This document shows, piece by piece, positions 6,870 to 15,857 of a stretch of DNA of 22,837 bases. The position numbers were made by a program, and so were the translations under genes. The DNA comes from Bacteroidota bacterium (GTDB taxonomy: Bacteria; Bacteroidota; Bacteroidia; Bacteroidales; B18-G4), in assembly GCA_003648575.1 (NCBI GenBank), contig QMPN01000021.1, forward strand, positions 1 through 22,837. Direction: 5' to 3'. A model generated the notes under the pieces. That model saw only the letters and a program-made list of their open reading frames with translations, did no database searches and had not been told where the DNA came from. Position 1 is the stretch's first letter, and every line of letters starts with the position of its first letter.

Positions 6870-7496
6870 ATGAAAAAAGCAATTGTTATATTATTGATCA
6901 GCCTTTTTTTCGGAGGCATGTCATATTCTCAAAACGAAACTATGTTTGTAATTCACACTGACTACGGCGATATCACCGGTATGCTGTACAATGATACACC
7001 CGGCCATCGCGATAATTTTATCAAGCTTGTTGAAGAAGGCTGGTTCAACGGTTCAACCTTCCACCGTATCATCATTAACTTTATGATACAGGGTGGTGGA
7101 AAAGAAGACGGATCAGTAGATGTTGGATATACCATCCCGGCTGAATTTGTTCCTGCACACATCCATAAAAAAGGTGCACTGTGCGCAGCACGCCAAGGCG
7201 ATGGTGTCAACCCGGAAAAACGTTCCAGCGGATCTCAGTTTTACATTGTTCAGGGAAAAGTTTACAGCGATGCCGAACTGGATGCCCTCGAATCACGCAA
7301 AAGCTGTGAATGGACCGACGAACAAAGACAAATTTACAAAACTATCGGCGGCGTTCCCTTCCTCGATTATGATTATGTCGTTTTTGGCGAAGTAATCGAA
7401 GGCCTGGGTGTGGTCGACAAGATCGCAGCAGTACAAACTGGTTACCGCGACAAGCCTATTGAGGATGTCAGCATGACGGTGAAGATCATCGACTAA
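6870..7496 (+). CDS. Exported peptidyl-prolyl cis-trans isomerase, cyclophilin type
   Basis: The 208-residue product starts at an ATG that gives a signal peptide (KKAIVILLISLFFGGMSYSQ, cleavage near residue 20). The mature cyclophilin domain has the expected active-site pattern: FHR (64-66), FMIQGGG (71-77, catalytic Gln74) and SGSQFYI (120-126, Phe124), plus FGEVIEG near the end. A charged insert (DALESRKSCEWTDEQRQIYK) sits where the usual W or H loop region would be. This insert is common in exported Bacteroidota cyclophilins and may set partner choice. It catalyses proline isomerisation in folding proteins, in the periplasm. It ends 4 bp before pheS, so both share a transcript. Confidence 0.93.
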   Translation: MKKAIVILLISLFFGGMSYSQNETMFVIHTDYGDITGMLYNDTPGHRDNFIKLVEEGWFNGSTFHRIIINFMIQGGGKEDGSVDVGYTIPAEFVPAHIHKKGALCAARQGDGVNPEKRSSGSQFYIVQGKVYSDAELDALESRKSCEWTDEQRQIYKTIGGVPFLDYDYVVFGEVIEGLGVVDKIAAVQTGYRDKPIEDVSMTVKIID

Positions 7497-7500
7497 GCAT

Positions 7501-8535
7501 ATGAAAGATAAGATCAGGCAGCTCAGCAAAGAGATAGAACAGCTGATGGCGGAAAGCCATGAGCATGTCGAAGAACTGCGCATCCGCTTTTTAAGTAAAA
7601 AAGGTCTGATCCCATCATTGTTTGCCGATTTCAGGAATGTGGCACCCGAGCAAAGGAAAGAGATTGGACAGGCCCTTAATACCCTCAAGCAAAAGGCCGG
7701 AGAAAAGATCAACGAACTCAAGTCACAGCTTGAGCTGGGGGGTGTGTCAGAATCGTCAGATACTGACCTGAGCCGCCCTGCCGAAGAGATCAGCATTGGC
7801 TCACGTCACCCGATCTCCCTTGTCAGGAACCGCATCATCAGCATATTCCAGAATATTGGGTTTAACGTGTCCGATGGTCCGGAGATGGAAGACGACTGGC
7901 ATAATTTCTCTGCACTAAACTTCCCGCCGGAACATCCCGCCAGAGATATGCAGGACACCTTTTTTATCGAAAAAGGGAAAGAGTATAAAGACCAGGTAGC
8001 CCTCCGCACCCATACCTCCTCGGTGCAGGTCAGAGTAATGGAAACCACCGAACCTCCTATCAGGACACTTTCTCCCGGCAGGGTCTTCAGAAATGAAGCC
8101 ATCTCCGCCCGCTCACACTGCATCTTCCATCAGGTGGAAGGCCTGTATGTAGATAAAGGTGTTTCTTTTGCCGACCTTAAACAGACACTCTACTATTTCG
8201 CCACCGAAATGTTCGGAGAGGAAACCAGGATCCGCTTCAGGCCATCCTATTTCCCCTTCACTGAACCTTCTGCCGAAATGGACATTTCATGTATCCTCTG
8301 CAAAGGCAAGGGTTGTAACGTATGCAAATACACCGGCTGGCTGGAGATCATGGGATGCGGTATGGTAGATCCGGCAGTACTAAAAAACTGCGGCATCGAT
8401 CCGGAAGTTTATTCCGGATTTGCTTTTGGTATGGGAATCGAGCGCGTAGCAATGATGCAATACGCTGTCAAGGATATCAGGTACTTCTTCGAAAATGATC
8501 AACGGTTCCTGAAACAATTCACACCTGCCTTTTAA
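7501..8535 (+). CDS. pheS: Phenylalanine--tRNA ligase alpha subunit
   Basis: The 344-residue alpha subunit of the (alpha-beta)2 class II synthetase charges tRNA-Phe. It begins with the tRNA-binding coiled coil (about 1-90). Class II signatures follow: HPARDMQDTFF (145-155), LRTHTSS (168-174), FRNEAISARSH (196-206), FRPSYFPFTEPSAE (246-259) and GFAFGMGIERVAM (306-318). A zinc-knuckle-like insert with Cys264, Cys267, Cys272 and Cys275 lies after motif 2; this is known in many non-enteric PheS proteins. The gene for the beta subunit (pheT) is not next to it or elsewhere in the window, so the two are unlinked here. Confidence 0.98.
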   Translation: MKDKIRQLSKEIEQLMAESHEHVEELRIRFLSKKGLIPSLFADFRNVAPEQRKEIGQALNTLKQKAGEKINELKSQLELGGVSESSDTDLSRPAEEISIGSRHPISLVRNRIISIFQNIGFNVSDGPEMEDDWHNFSALNFPPEHPARDMQDTFFIEKGKEYKDQVALRTHTSSVQVRVMETTEPPIRTLSPGRVFRNEAISARSHCIFHQVEGLYVDKGVSFADLKQTLYYFATEMFGEETRIRFRPSYFPFTEPSAEMDISCILCKGKGCNVCKYTGWLEIMGCGMVDPAVLKNCGIDPEVYSGFAFGMGIERVAMMQYAVKDIRYFFENDQRFLKQFTPAF

Positions 8536-8541
8536 GCAGGA

Positions 8542-9057
8542 TTATCTGGCCTCTTCTTCAATTTCAGCTTCGTAGGGTACCGACAGATGGCCTTGGACCA
8601 GTTTCCATTGGCCTTCACGTTTTTCCATCACACCGGTTGAGCGAATACCTTCAAATGACATATTCTCCCCCTGATAGATAAAATTGTAATCAAGTACTTG
8701 AGAAAACCAGGCCGTATTCCCACCCTTGCTGATCTTTATCTTCTGGTCGGAAATGTTGATCAGGGTGTTCTCAAACTCATCAAACTGCCTGCTCATGGCC
8801 TTTTTGATCTCACCGAAGCCGACCATCTGCTCATCACCATCCGTACCAAACAATACAATGTCGTCGTCGGGTGCCCAGGTCTGCTCAACGGTAGTAAAGT
8901 CTTCACCTTCCCTGGCAAGTTCATATTGTTCCAGTACTGTTCTGATATCCGATAACTCCTTGTCGAAATCTACTTCCGGACACTTTTCAGCCTGAGGTAC
9001 GCAGGCGATCATCCCTGTAAAAATGAATGGGATCAATAAAAATTTTAGCTTGCTCAT
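8542..9057 (-). CDS. Lipoprotein with SnoaL-like (NTF2-fold) domain
   Basis: The 171-residue product has a type II signal peptide with the lipid-attachment cysteine at position 19 (TGMIAC). The rest fits the SnoaL_3-type cone fold. A first helix carries DIRTVLEQYELAREGED, then come APDDDIVLFGTDGDEQMVGFGEIKKAM and alternating strands ending GQWKLVQGHLSVP. Such domains bind small ligands or act as protein interaction units, and no catalytic residues can be assigned. It is convergent with pheS with a 6-bp gap and is likely transcribed alone. Confidence 0.83.
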   Translation of the reverse strand: MSKLKFLLIPFIFTGMIACVPQAEKCPEVDFDKELSDIRTVLEQYELAREGEDFTTVEQTWAPDDDIVLFGTDGDEQMVGFGEIKKAMSRQFDEFENTLINISDQKIKISKGGNTAWFSQVLDYNFIYQGENMSFEGIRSTGVMEKREGQWKLVQGHLSVPYEAEIEEEAR

Positions 9058-9126
9058 ACTCCTTAGTTTATTTCTGTTGGTGTGAATTTAGTGATTTTTG
9101 AGAAAAGAAACAAGGAAATTCGCACT

Positions 9127-9230
9127 GGTAAATAGGTTGAATTTGTTAAATCGGTTGAATCGGGAGTCCGGAATCTTGATGCCAGATACCTCACTTCCTC
9201 CCTGCACCCTGAACCCTGGACCCTGCACTT
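9127..9230 (+). repeat. Composite word repeats upstream of the atp promoter
   Basis: Two arrays lie head to tail. At 9127-9168, ACTGGTAAAT is followed by AGGTTGAAT, TTGTTAAAT, CGGTTGAAT and CGGG, the same 9-bp register as the array at 4360-4403. At about 9200-9228 a heptamer of the type ACCCTGN is repeated. Between them is a GAGTCCGGAATC word related to the 36-bp repeat in the 5067-5900 gene. Translating through here gives a spurious N-terminal extension of atpB. Confidence 0.8.
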
Positions 9231-9276
9231 TATTGTATTATTTAGAAAAGTTCTTTATTATATCATATAATATTTA

Positions 9277-9284
9277 TAGCTTTG
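9277..9284 (+). promoter_or_regulatory. Candidate -7 promoter element for the atp operon
   Basis: TAGCTTTG, followed by CA, matches TAnnTTTG exactly and lies 29 bases upstream of the atpB ATG at 9314, the same spacing as in the cyclophilin operon. No clear -33 element was found. It argues that the in-frame sequence upstream of 9314 is not translated. Confidence 0.55.
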
Positions 9285-9313
9285 CATTCGAAAAAATATA
9301 CAGTCTCTGTTAT

Positions 9314-10483
9314 ATGAATTTTCCTCAATTTTTTAAAAGATCTAAGGCCGGTTTTTTATCTTTCATCATTCTTGGGATGATTATCTTTTCCATTGTGATG
9401 ACCTCAGCCAATGTGTTTTCCGGTCCGATCGAAGATGGACATAGCAAGGAAATAGAGCAGATCGAAGAGGAAGCTCACGAAGGTGAACTGGATGCGGGGA
9501 AGATGATCATCGAACACCTGATCGACTCCCACGAGTGGCATCTCTGGACCTATAAAGGTCATCATATTTCAATCCCATTGCCGGTACTCCTGATCCACGA
9601 CGGTGAATTTCATGCTTTCTGGTCAAACAAGCTGTCTCACGGACATGAGCATAAAGGATTTTATATCGCAGGTGAAGGTGAGAATAAAGGCAAGATACTG
9701 CGTGCTGTTCAACATGGTATGGTCGACGATGAGATTATTGCAGAAGAAGGATCTTCATCGCTTCCCCTCGACCTTTCGATCACCAAAAATGTATTGTCGA
9801 TCCTGATGAGTTCAATCTTGCTCATCATTGTGTTTACATCTGTTGCAAGGGCGTATCGCAGAAGGGAAGGACAGGCCCCAAAAGGACTTCAATCCTTCAT
9901 GGAGCCCATCATTGTTTTTATCCGTGACGACATTGCCAAGTCATCGATAGGCGAAAAACGCTATCAGCGTTACATGCCATATCTACTCACGATATTTTTC
10001 TTTATTTTCCTGAATAACCTGATGGGGATCGTTCCCTTTTTCCCGGGTGGGGCTAATGTTACCGGTAACATCGCAGTTACCGGGGTGATGGCCATCTTTA
10101 CCTTCCTTATCACAACCTTCAGCGCAAACAAAAATTACTGGACACATATCGTAAATGCACCGGGCGTACCCTGGTGGCTGAAGTTCCCCTTCCCCCTGAT
10201 GCCTATTGTTGAGATCATGGGATTGTTTACCAAGCCTTTTGTGTTGATGGTTCGTCTCTTTGCCAATATCACGGCAGGGCATACCATTATCCTTGGCTTT
10301 ATCAGTTTGATATTTATTTTCGGAAACATCAATGCATATGCCGGACTGGCAGGAACACTTTTTGCCGTCCCATTTGCCATATTCATGAGCCTGCTCGAAT
10401 TGCTGGTTGCATTCATTCAGGCATACGTATTTACCCTTCTTTCAGCCCTGTATTTTGGAATGGCCATTGAAGAACATCATTAA
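9314..10483 (+). CDS. atpB: ATP synthase F0 subunit a, with exported N-terminal extension
   Basis: The 389-residue product starts 29 bases after the -7 element. A longer frame from 9098 is rejected because it reads through repeats and the promoter. Residues 10-38 are a signal-like hydrophobic helix. Residues 39-155 form a His- and Glu-rich soluble segment (SHEWHLW, GHHISI, LSHGHEHKG) that should face the periplasm. The canonical subunit a follows with five or six membrane helices. The essential proton-channel arginine is Arg314 in MVRLFANITAGH, and Gln369 in AFIQAYVF matches the conserved glutamine of the last helix. Subunit a forms the two proton half-channels against the c-ring. The enteric protein is about 271 residues; the extension is typical of Bacteroidota. 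Confidence 0.97.
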   Translation: MNFPQFFKRSKAGFLSFIILGMIIFSIVMTSANVFSGPIEDGHSKEIEQIEEEAHEGELDAGKMIIEHLIDSHEWHLWTYKGHHISIPLPVLLIHDGEFHAFWSNKLSHGHEHKGFYIAGEGENKGKILRAVQHGMVDDEIIAEEGSSSLPLDLSITKNVLSILMSSILLIIVFTSVARAYRRREGQAPKGLQSFMEPIIVFIRDDIAKSSIGEKRYQRYMPYLLTIFFFIFLNNLMGIVPFFPGGANVTGNIAVTGVMAIFTFLITTFSANKNYWTHIVNAPGVPWWLKFPFPLMPIVEIMGLFTKPFVLMVRLFANITAGHTIILGFISLIFIFGNINAYAGLAGTLFAVPFAIFMSLLELLVAFIQAYVFTLLSALYFGMAIEEHH

Positions 10484-10505
10484 CGAACCTTATAATAACA
10501 ACTAA

Positions 10506-10778
<273 letters not shown>

Positions 10779-10791
10779 GAAGGCGCGCTAT

Positions 10792-10830
10792 GTTCCCTGC
10801 ATTTTAACGGTTGGTTACGATGCAGGGAAC
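10792..10830 (+). terminator. Hairpin between atpE and atpF: attenuator or mRNA-stability element
   Basis: GTTCCCTGCAT (10792-10802) pairs perfectly with ATGCAGGGAAC (10820-10830), giving an 11-bp stem with a 17-nt loop. Only four T residues follow, then A-rich sequence, so it is likely a leaky terminator or a 3'-end protector, not a full stop. It lies inside an otherwise tight operon. Confidence 0.75.
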
Positions 10831-10855
10831 TTTTAAAAAATAAAAAGGAAAAATC

Positions 10856-11350
10856 ATGGAAATAGTTAGCCCCGGAATAGGTCTGATACTTTGGATGACC
10901 GTTTCTTTCGTTGCCCTCGTCTTCATTTTGAGGCGTTATGCTTGGAAGCCGATCCTGAAATCACTCCACGACAGGGAGGAAACCATTGATGAGGCCCTGA
11001 ATCAGGCCAACAAGGCCCGTGAAGAGATGAAGAACCTCAAATCGGACAATGAGAAACTGCTTAAGGAAGCCCAGGAGGAACGCGCTGGTATGCTTCGTGA
11101 TGCACGTAAAGTGAAAGAAAGCATCATTGAACAAGCAAAGACAAAAGCCAATGAGGAAGCCAACAACATTGTTGAGAATGCCAAGGAGCGTATCGAAAAT
11201 GAAAAGATGGCTGCCATGACCGATCTGAAGAACCAGATCGCATCCATTTCCATCGAAGTGGCTGAGAAAGTCCTTGAAAGGGAGCTTGCTGCCGAAAATA
11301 AGCAGGAAGCTTATCTTAAGAAACTGATCGAAAACACAAAATTCAACTAA
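10856..11350 (+). CDS. atpF: ATP synthase F0 subunit b
   Basis: The 164-residue peripheral-stalk protein has one membrane helix at about residues 7-25 (GIGLILWMTVSFVALVFIL). RRYAWKPI at the membrane face precedes a long charged coiled coil that starts at KSLHDREETIDEAL and runs to the C-terminus. Two copies would link F0 to the delta and alpha subunits. An AAAGGAAAA sequence just before the ATG is the clearest ribosome-binding site in the operon, which may help translation restart after the hairpin. Length is normal. Confidence 0.96.
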   Translation: MEIVSPGIGLILWMTVSFVALVFILRRYAWKPILKSLHDREETIDEALNQANKAREEMKNLKSDNEKLLKEAQEERAGMLRDARKVKESIIEQAKTKANEEANNIVENAKERIENEKMAAMTDLKNQIASISIEVAEKVLERELAAENKQEAYLKKLIENTKFN

Positions 11351-11354
11351 TCAC

Positions 11355-11915
11355 ATGCCAGGTTCATTGATCGCAAAACGGTATGCCAAGGCCCTCTTCG
11401 ACTTCTCTTTGGAGATGAATCATATTGAGGAAACTAAAACAGATATGGAACTGATCATATCCGTTTGTGAATCGAATGCTGATTTTAACCAGCTTCTCAG
11501 GAGTCCGGTGATCCGTACCGAGAAGAAGCAAAAGATACTCAGAGCCATTTTTGGTAAAGAGCTCAGCGATATGAGCATGAGATACCTGGATATTATAACC
11601 CGCAAGAATAGGGAAAGCTTTATCAAACAAATTGCTGAGGAGTACATCTTCGCATACAAGAAATTTAAAAACATCTTTACCATTTACTTCGAAAGTGCCA
11701 CGACCATCACAGCCGACATCCGCAAAAAAGTGATCGAACTGCTGGAAGAACAAACAAAGGGGAGCGTGGAATTGATCGAAGATGTAAAGAAAGAACTGCT
11801 TGGGGGCTTTGTGCTCAACTACGACGACTACAGGTATGACGCCAGCATCGCATATCAGCTCAAGAAGCTGAAAAAGGGATCGGCAGAGATTAATTTATAT
11901 GTTAGAGAATTATAA
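11355..11915 (+). CDS. atpH: ATP synthase F1 subunit delta
   Basis: The 186-residue product starts 4 bp after atpF. It begins with the family signature [16 protein letters not shown] (5-20) and ends with the beta/alpha segment [27 protein letters not shown], matching the conserved GG-(Y/F)-x-L...D-x-S C-terminal motif. Delta caps the alpha3-beta3 head and joins it to the b-dimer. Sequence between these motifs is divergent, as usual for this subunit, so the call rests on the two ends and on position between atpF and atpA. Confidence 0.96.
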   Translation: MPGSLIAKRYAKALFDFSLEMNHIEETKTDMELIISVCESNADFNQLLRSPVIRTEKKQKILRAIFGKELSDMSMRYLDIITRKNRESFIKQIAEEYIFAYKKFKNIFTIYFESATTITADIRKKVIELLEEQTKGSVELIEDVKKELLGGFVLNYDDYRYDASIAYQLKKLKKGSAEINLYVREL

Positions 11916-11926
11916 AAAACCATCAT

Positions 11927-13510
11927 ATGACATCAATTAAACCAGCAGAAGTATCCGCCATCCTCAGAAAGGAATTATCAGGATATCAAAATGAAACAGA
12001 ACTGCAGGAAGTAGGTACTGTACTGGAAGTAGGCGACGGCATTGCTCGTATTTATGGATTGAACAATGCTGAATCAGGTGAGTTGATTGAATTTGACAAA
12101 ACCGGCTTAAGGGGAATCATCCTTAACCTCGAGCAGGATAATGTAGGGGTAGTACTTCTCGGGGATCCGGAAAATATCAAGGAAGGCGACAGCGTTAAAC
12201 GTACCGGAAAAATTGCCTCAATCAACGTTAGCGAAGGCATGCTCGGCAGGGTTATCAATACCCTTGGTGAACCTATCGACGGTAAAGGAGAGATTGCAGG
12301 AGAAAAATTCCTCATGCCTCTTGAAAGAAAAGCTCCCGGTGTCATTTTCCGCCAACCGGTTAATGAGCCTCTCCAGACAGGTATCAAAGCCATCGATGCC
12401 ATGATTCCCATCGGCCGCGGGCAGCGTGAGCTGATCATTGGTGACCGTCAGACCGGTAAAAGCGCTATTGCCATTGACGCCATTATCAACCAGAAAAAAT
12501 ATTATGACAGCGGCGAACCTGTATTTTGTATTTATGTCGCAATCGGACAAAAAGGTTCTTCTGTAGCCAATACGGTAAAGATCCTTGAAGACCATGGTGC
12601 CATGGCATATACTGTTGTCATTACCGCCACAGCCTCCGATCCTGCTGCCATGCAGTTTTATGCACCTTTTGCAGGTGCCTCTATCGGCGAGTATTTCAGG
12701 GATACGGGCAGGCCGGCGCTGATAATTTATGATGACCTTTCGAAACAGGCTGTTGCCTATCGTGAAGTATCACTGTTGCTCAGGAGGCCTCCGGGCCGTG
12801 AGGCATATCCGGGTGATGTTTTTTACCTCCACTCACGCCTGCTTGAAAGAGCTGCCAGGATAATCTCTTCGGATAAGATTGCTGCAAACATGAATGACCT
12901 TCCTGCTTGCCTGGAAGGAAAAGTTAAGGGTGGTGGTTCACTCACTGCGCTTCCGATCATCGAAACCCAGGCGGGTGATGTATCGGCCTATATCCCTACC
13001 AACGTGATCTCGATCACCGACGGACAGATCTTTCTGGAGTCAAACCTTTTTAATGCAGGTATCCGCCCCGCCATCAATGTGGGGATCTCTGTTTCCAGGG
13101 TGGGTGGTAACGCACAGGTAAAAGCGATGAAGAAAGTAGCCGGAACACTGAAACTTGACCAGGCACAATATCGTGAATTGGAAGCTTTTTCAAAATTTGG
13201 TTCAGACCTGGATACGGCCACGATGGCAGTATTGGAAAAAGGAAAGCGTAATGTTGAGATCCTGAAACAGGATCAATACTCTCCAATGGAGGTTGGGAAA
13301 CAAATCGCAATTATCTATTGTGGTTCAAAGGGTCTTTTACGAAAGGTACCCGTAGCCCGAATTCAGGATTTCCAAACTGAATTTCTCCATTTTATGGATG
13401 AAAAATACAGCAAAACACTCAGGGATCTTGAAAAAGGCATCCTGAACGATGATGTTACAAAGATCATTGAAGTGGCAGCAAAGAATATAGCAGACCGGTA
13501 CGTAGAATAA
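11927..13510 (+). CDS. atpA: ATP synthase F1 subunit alpha
   Basis: The 527-residue protein is the non-catalytic nucleotide-binding subunit of the F1 head. The N-terminal beta-barrel (to about residue 95) includes [17 protein letters not shown]. The P-loop is GDRQTGKSA (172-180). [24 protein letters not shown] (287-310) is the alpha-subunit signature. The arginine finger that reaches the catalytic site of beta is Arg391 in [10 protein letters not shown] short insert (about 317-331, [15 protein letters not shown]) makes it slightly longer than the enteric protein. It lies 11 bp after atpH and 11 bp before atpG. Confidence 0.98.
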   Translation: MTSIKPAEVSAILRKELSGYQNETELQEVGTVLEVGDGIARIYGLNNAESGELIEFDKTGLRGIILNLEQDNVGVVLLGDPENIKEGDSVKRTGKIASINVSEGMLGRVINTLGEPIDGKGEIAGEKFLMPLERKAPGVIFRQPVNEPLQTGIKAIDAMIPIGRGQRELIIGDRQTGKSAIAIDAIINQKKYYDSGEPVFCIYVAIGQKGSSVANTVKILEDHGAMAYTVVITATASDPAAMQFYAPFAGASIGEYFRDTGRPALIIYDDLSKQAVAYREVSLLLRRPPGREAYPGDVFYLHSRLLERAARIISSDKIAANMNDLPACLEGKVKGGGSLTALPIIETQAGDVSAYIPTNVISITDGQIFLESNLFNAGIRPAINVGISVSRVGGNAQVKAMKKVAGTLKLDQAQYRELEAFSKFGSDLDTATMAVLEKGKRNVEILKQDQYSPMEVGKQIAIIYCGSKGLLRKVPVARIQDFQTEFLHFMDEKYSKTLRDLEKGILNDDVTKIIEVAAKNIADRYVE

Positions 13511-13521
13511 AATATTAGAAA

Positions 13522-14400
13522 ATGCCTAATTTAAAGGAAGTAAGAACCAGGATAGAATCTGTTGATTCAACGAAGCAGATCACCAGCGCTATGAAGCTTG
13601 TGGCTGCCTCCAAGTTGCGCAGAGCACAGAGGGCCATCCTGCAATTACGCCCATATGCTCAAAAGCTGCAGGAATTCCTGCAAAGCCTGAGTGCCGGGCT
13701 CGACCAGGCTGATGAGGCAGTTTATTCCGATACACGTGAATTAAAGAAAGTACTGCTTGTAGTGGTAACTTCCAACCGTGGATTATGCGGTGCTTTCAAC
13801 TCCAACGTAATTAAGCAAAGCGAGAACCTGATCAAGACGACCTATGCTGATGTTCACCAAAAGGGTGGTCTATCATTATATTGCATTGGGAAAAAGGGTG
13901 CCGAATATTTTAAGAGGCATGGTTTCCCGGTGGATGGACAGGATATTGAGATCTTCGATAAGCTGAATTACGAAAATGCCCTACCCATAGCCGAAAGGCT
14001 GATGCAGGATTTTGCTGATAAGAAATACGATCGCATTGAGCTCATTTATAACCAGTTCAAAAATGCAGCAATGCAGGTCCTGCTCACAGAGCAGTTTCTG
14101 CCCATCCTTCCCCCCGAGAATGATGGATCCAATCTTCAGGTTGATTATATCTTCGAACCTAATAAAGAAGATATCGTACGGGAACTAGTTCCAAAAAGTC
14201 TTAAGATCCAGTTTTTCAAATCCCTGCTCGATTCATTTGCTTCGGAACATGGTGCCAGGATGACAGCCATGCACATGGCCACCGACAATGCCACCGAAAT
14301 GCTTAAAGAACTTAAGCTTTCATATAACAAGGCACGCCAGACATCGATCACAAATGAGATCCTCGAGATCGTAAGCGGTGCTGAAGCACTGAAGGGTTAA
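13522..14400 (+). CDS. atpG: ATP synthase F1 subunit gamma
   Basis: The 292-residue rotor shaft has the two conserved terminal helices: LKEVRTRIESVDSTKQITSA (4-23), running into MKLVAASKLRRAQ, and the C-terminal MTAMHMATDNATEMLKELKL followed by ARQTSITNEILEIVSGAEAL. These form the antiparallel coiled coil inside the alpha3-beta3 head. The central Rossmann-like domain is present (LLVVVTSNRGLCGAFNSN). It is the last atp gene here: atpD (beta) and atpC (epsilon), which often follow or precede in other phyla, are not in the window. Confidence 0.97.
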   Translation: MPNLKEVRTRIESVDSTKQITSAMKLVAASKLRRAQRAILQLRPYAQKLQEFLQSLSAGLDQADEAVYSDTRELKKVLLVVVTSNRGLCGAFNSNVIKQSENLIKTTYADVHQKGGLSLYCIGKKGAEYFKRHGFPVDGQDIEIFDKLNYENALPIAERLMQDFADKKYDRIELIYNQFKNAAMQVLLTEQFLPILPPENDGSNLQVDYIFEPNKEDIVRELVPKSLKIQFFKSLLDSFASEHGARMTAMHMATDNATEMLKELKLSYNKARQTSITNEILEIVSGAEALKG

Positions 14401-14439
14401 GATAAAGAATAGAGAATAAGAACTTCAAAATTTAAAGTT

Positions 14440-14955
14440 ATGTTATCAAAGAAACTTGAAAAAGCCATTATCGAACAGATCAAGGCTGAAGAAGAATCTT
14501 CAAGATTATATTTATCCATGGCCTCATGGTGTGAGGTGAATGGTTTTGCCGGAGCGGCTCAATTTCTTTTCGCACACGCTACCGAAGAGCGTGAACATGC
14601 CCTCAAGTTTCTCTATTATGTAAATGACAGGGGCGGTCATGCCAGGGTGCAGGCACTTGAAGAGCCTGTATGCGAATTTAAGTCGCTGCAAGCAGTTTTT
14701 GAGCAGGTACTCGAACATGAGATCCTGGTCACCAGCCTGATCAATAATCTCGTAGCCCTCTCCATGGATGAAAAAGACTTTACCACACATAACTTCCTGC
14801 AATGGTTTGTAACCGAACAAATTGAGGAAGAAAGCCTTGCCCGCAGCATACTTGACAAATTCAAGCTTGCAGCCGGAGAAAAAGGTGGTCTTTTCCATAT
14901 AGATAAAGAACTGGCCGGCATGGCAGCAGCAGAAGCTGCAGCCGGAGGAGAATAG
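14440..14955 (+). CDS. ftnA: Non-haem ferritin (FtnA type)
   Basis: The 171-residue four-helix protein has every ferroxidase residue at the same number as in E. coli FtnA: Glu17, Glu50 and His53 (EEREHA), Glu94, Gln127 and Glu130. Tyr24 is also conserved. It should form a 24-subunit shell that oxidises Fe2+ and stores it as ferric mineral in the cytoplasm. The C-terminus is short and Ala/Gly-rich (MAAAEAAAGGE). It begins 39 bp after atpG with no recognisable -7 element, and the first terminator comes after it, so it may be read as the last gene of the atp transcript. Confidence 0.96.
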   Translation: MLSKKLEKAIIEQIKAEEESSRLYLSMASWCEVNGFAGAAQFLFAHATEEREHALKFLYYVNDRGGHARVQALEEPVCEFKSLQAVFEQVLEHEILVTSLINNLVALSMDEKDFTTHNFLQWFVTEQIEEESLARSILDKFKLAAGEKGGLFHIDKELAGMAAAEAAAGGE

Positions 14956-14982
14956 AATTTACAGCATCTTTTTTTGAATAAT

Positions 14983-15024
14983 GAGACCTGGCAGGTCAGG
15001 GACCTGCCAGGTCTCTTTGTTTTT
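14983..15024 (+). terminator. Strong rho-independent terminator after ferritin
   Basis: A perfect 15-bp stem, GAGACCTGGCAGGTC (14983-14997) with GACCTGCCAGGTCTC (15001-15015), has a 3-nt AGG loop and is followed by TTTGTTTTT. The T-run is on the plus strand only, so it ends the atp-ferritin transcript. The ACCTGCCAGGT core is one I associate with frequent hairpins in Bacteroidota intergenic DNA. Confidence 0.92.
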
Positions 15025-15027
15025 GGA

Positions 15028-15810
15028 TTATACTTCCTGCATTTTGCGGACTTGCTTGAGGATTATTTTCTTAGGCACTATCTTAGTCATTGGAAACATC
15101 AGCTTTTGTGAGAATGTAATCCCGGAAATAACATCCAGCTTTCCTTTCAGCATACCGTTATATCCATCCTCGGCCACTCCACGTGCTTTAAATGGTTTAT
15201 TGAACATATCTGTTTTATCCATGCCTGAAACACGACCAAATTCTGATTCAGTGGCTCCGGGAAGCAATGCAGTTACGCTAACATTCGTATCGTGCAATTC
15301 TTCTGCTACAGCATTGCTAAAAGATGTAACATAAGCCTTGGTGGCATAATATACTGCCTGTAATGGGCCGGGTATTAAGCTGGCTGTTGAAGAGACATTC
15401 AAAACCCTTCCTTCATTTCTTTTCACAAAATCGGGTAGGAAAAAGCGTGTGAGGGCCGTCAGGGCGACAATATTCAGGTTGATCATTGCCAGATCCTGCT
15501 CCCATTCCCTTTCATGAAATTTTCCCAGGCCTCCAAATCCTGCATTGTTGATGAGGTAATTAATTTCAATACCAGCTTTTTTTACCTCATCATAAATTTC
15601 TGTTGGTGCTTCCAAAAGGCCCAGATCTTTTGCAATAACCATTACGTTGACTGAATGTTTGTTTTCCAGCTCAAGTTTTAGTGCTTCCAGTTTTTCTTTA
15701 TTTCTGGCAACGATCACCATATCGCCACCTTTTTCTGCATGTATGTGAGCAAATTCTTTCCCGATTCCGGTCGATGCTCCTGTTATTAATGCTATTTTTT
15801 TTGCTTTCAT
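15028..15810 (-). CDS. Short-chain dehydrogenase/reductase (DltE-like group)
   Basis: The 260-residue classical SDR has the NADP-type glycine motif TGASTGIG (10-17) and NNAG (88-91). The catalytic set is Ser141 in NVSSTAS, Tyr154 and Lys158 in YYATK. Arg36 after the second strand (VARNKEKLEAL) favours NADPH. It should reduce or oxidise a carbonyl or alcohol; the substrate is not readable. The C-terminal basic segment (KIVPKKIILKQVRKMQEV) follows a short hydrophobic helix and may touch the membrane, as in related SDRs. It lies 47 bp after the carbonic anhydrase stop on the same strand with no promoter element seen between, so it may be co-transcribed. Confidence 0.92.
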   Translation of the reverse strand: MKAKKIALITGASTGIGKEFAHIHAEKGGDMVIVARNKEKLEALKLELENKHSVNVMVIAKDLGLLEAPTEIYDEVKKAGIEINYLINNAGFGGLGKFHEREWEQDLAMINLNIVALTALTRFFLPDFVKRNEGRVLNVSSTASLIPGPLQAVYYATKAYVTSFSNAVAEELHDTNVSVTALLPGATESEFGRVSGMDKTDMFNKPFKARGVAEDGYNGMLKGKLDVISGITFSQKLMFPMTKIVPKKIILKQVRKMQEV

Positions 15811-15857
15811 TTTTATCGATTAAATTATGTGAGTGCCATTAACAATGGTTCCATGTC

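Noticed and set aside
6606..6873. Small plus-strand proteins made of repeated FHCFIVSL
   Set aside because: They only translate the TGTTTCAY array and overlap the tdk end and the cyclophilin promoter.
9098..9313. 72-codon N-terminal extension of atpB
   Set aside because: It translates word repeats and the -7 element TAGCTTTG at 9277-9284. The start at 9314 lies just after the promoter and gives a proper signal-like N-terminus.
12052..12595. Long antisense open frames inside atpA and other atp genes
   Set aside because: They are complementary to strongly conserved coding sequence and have no family resemblance.
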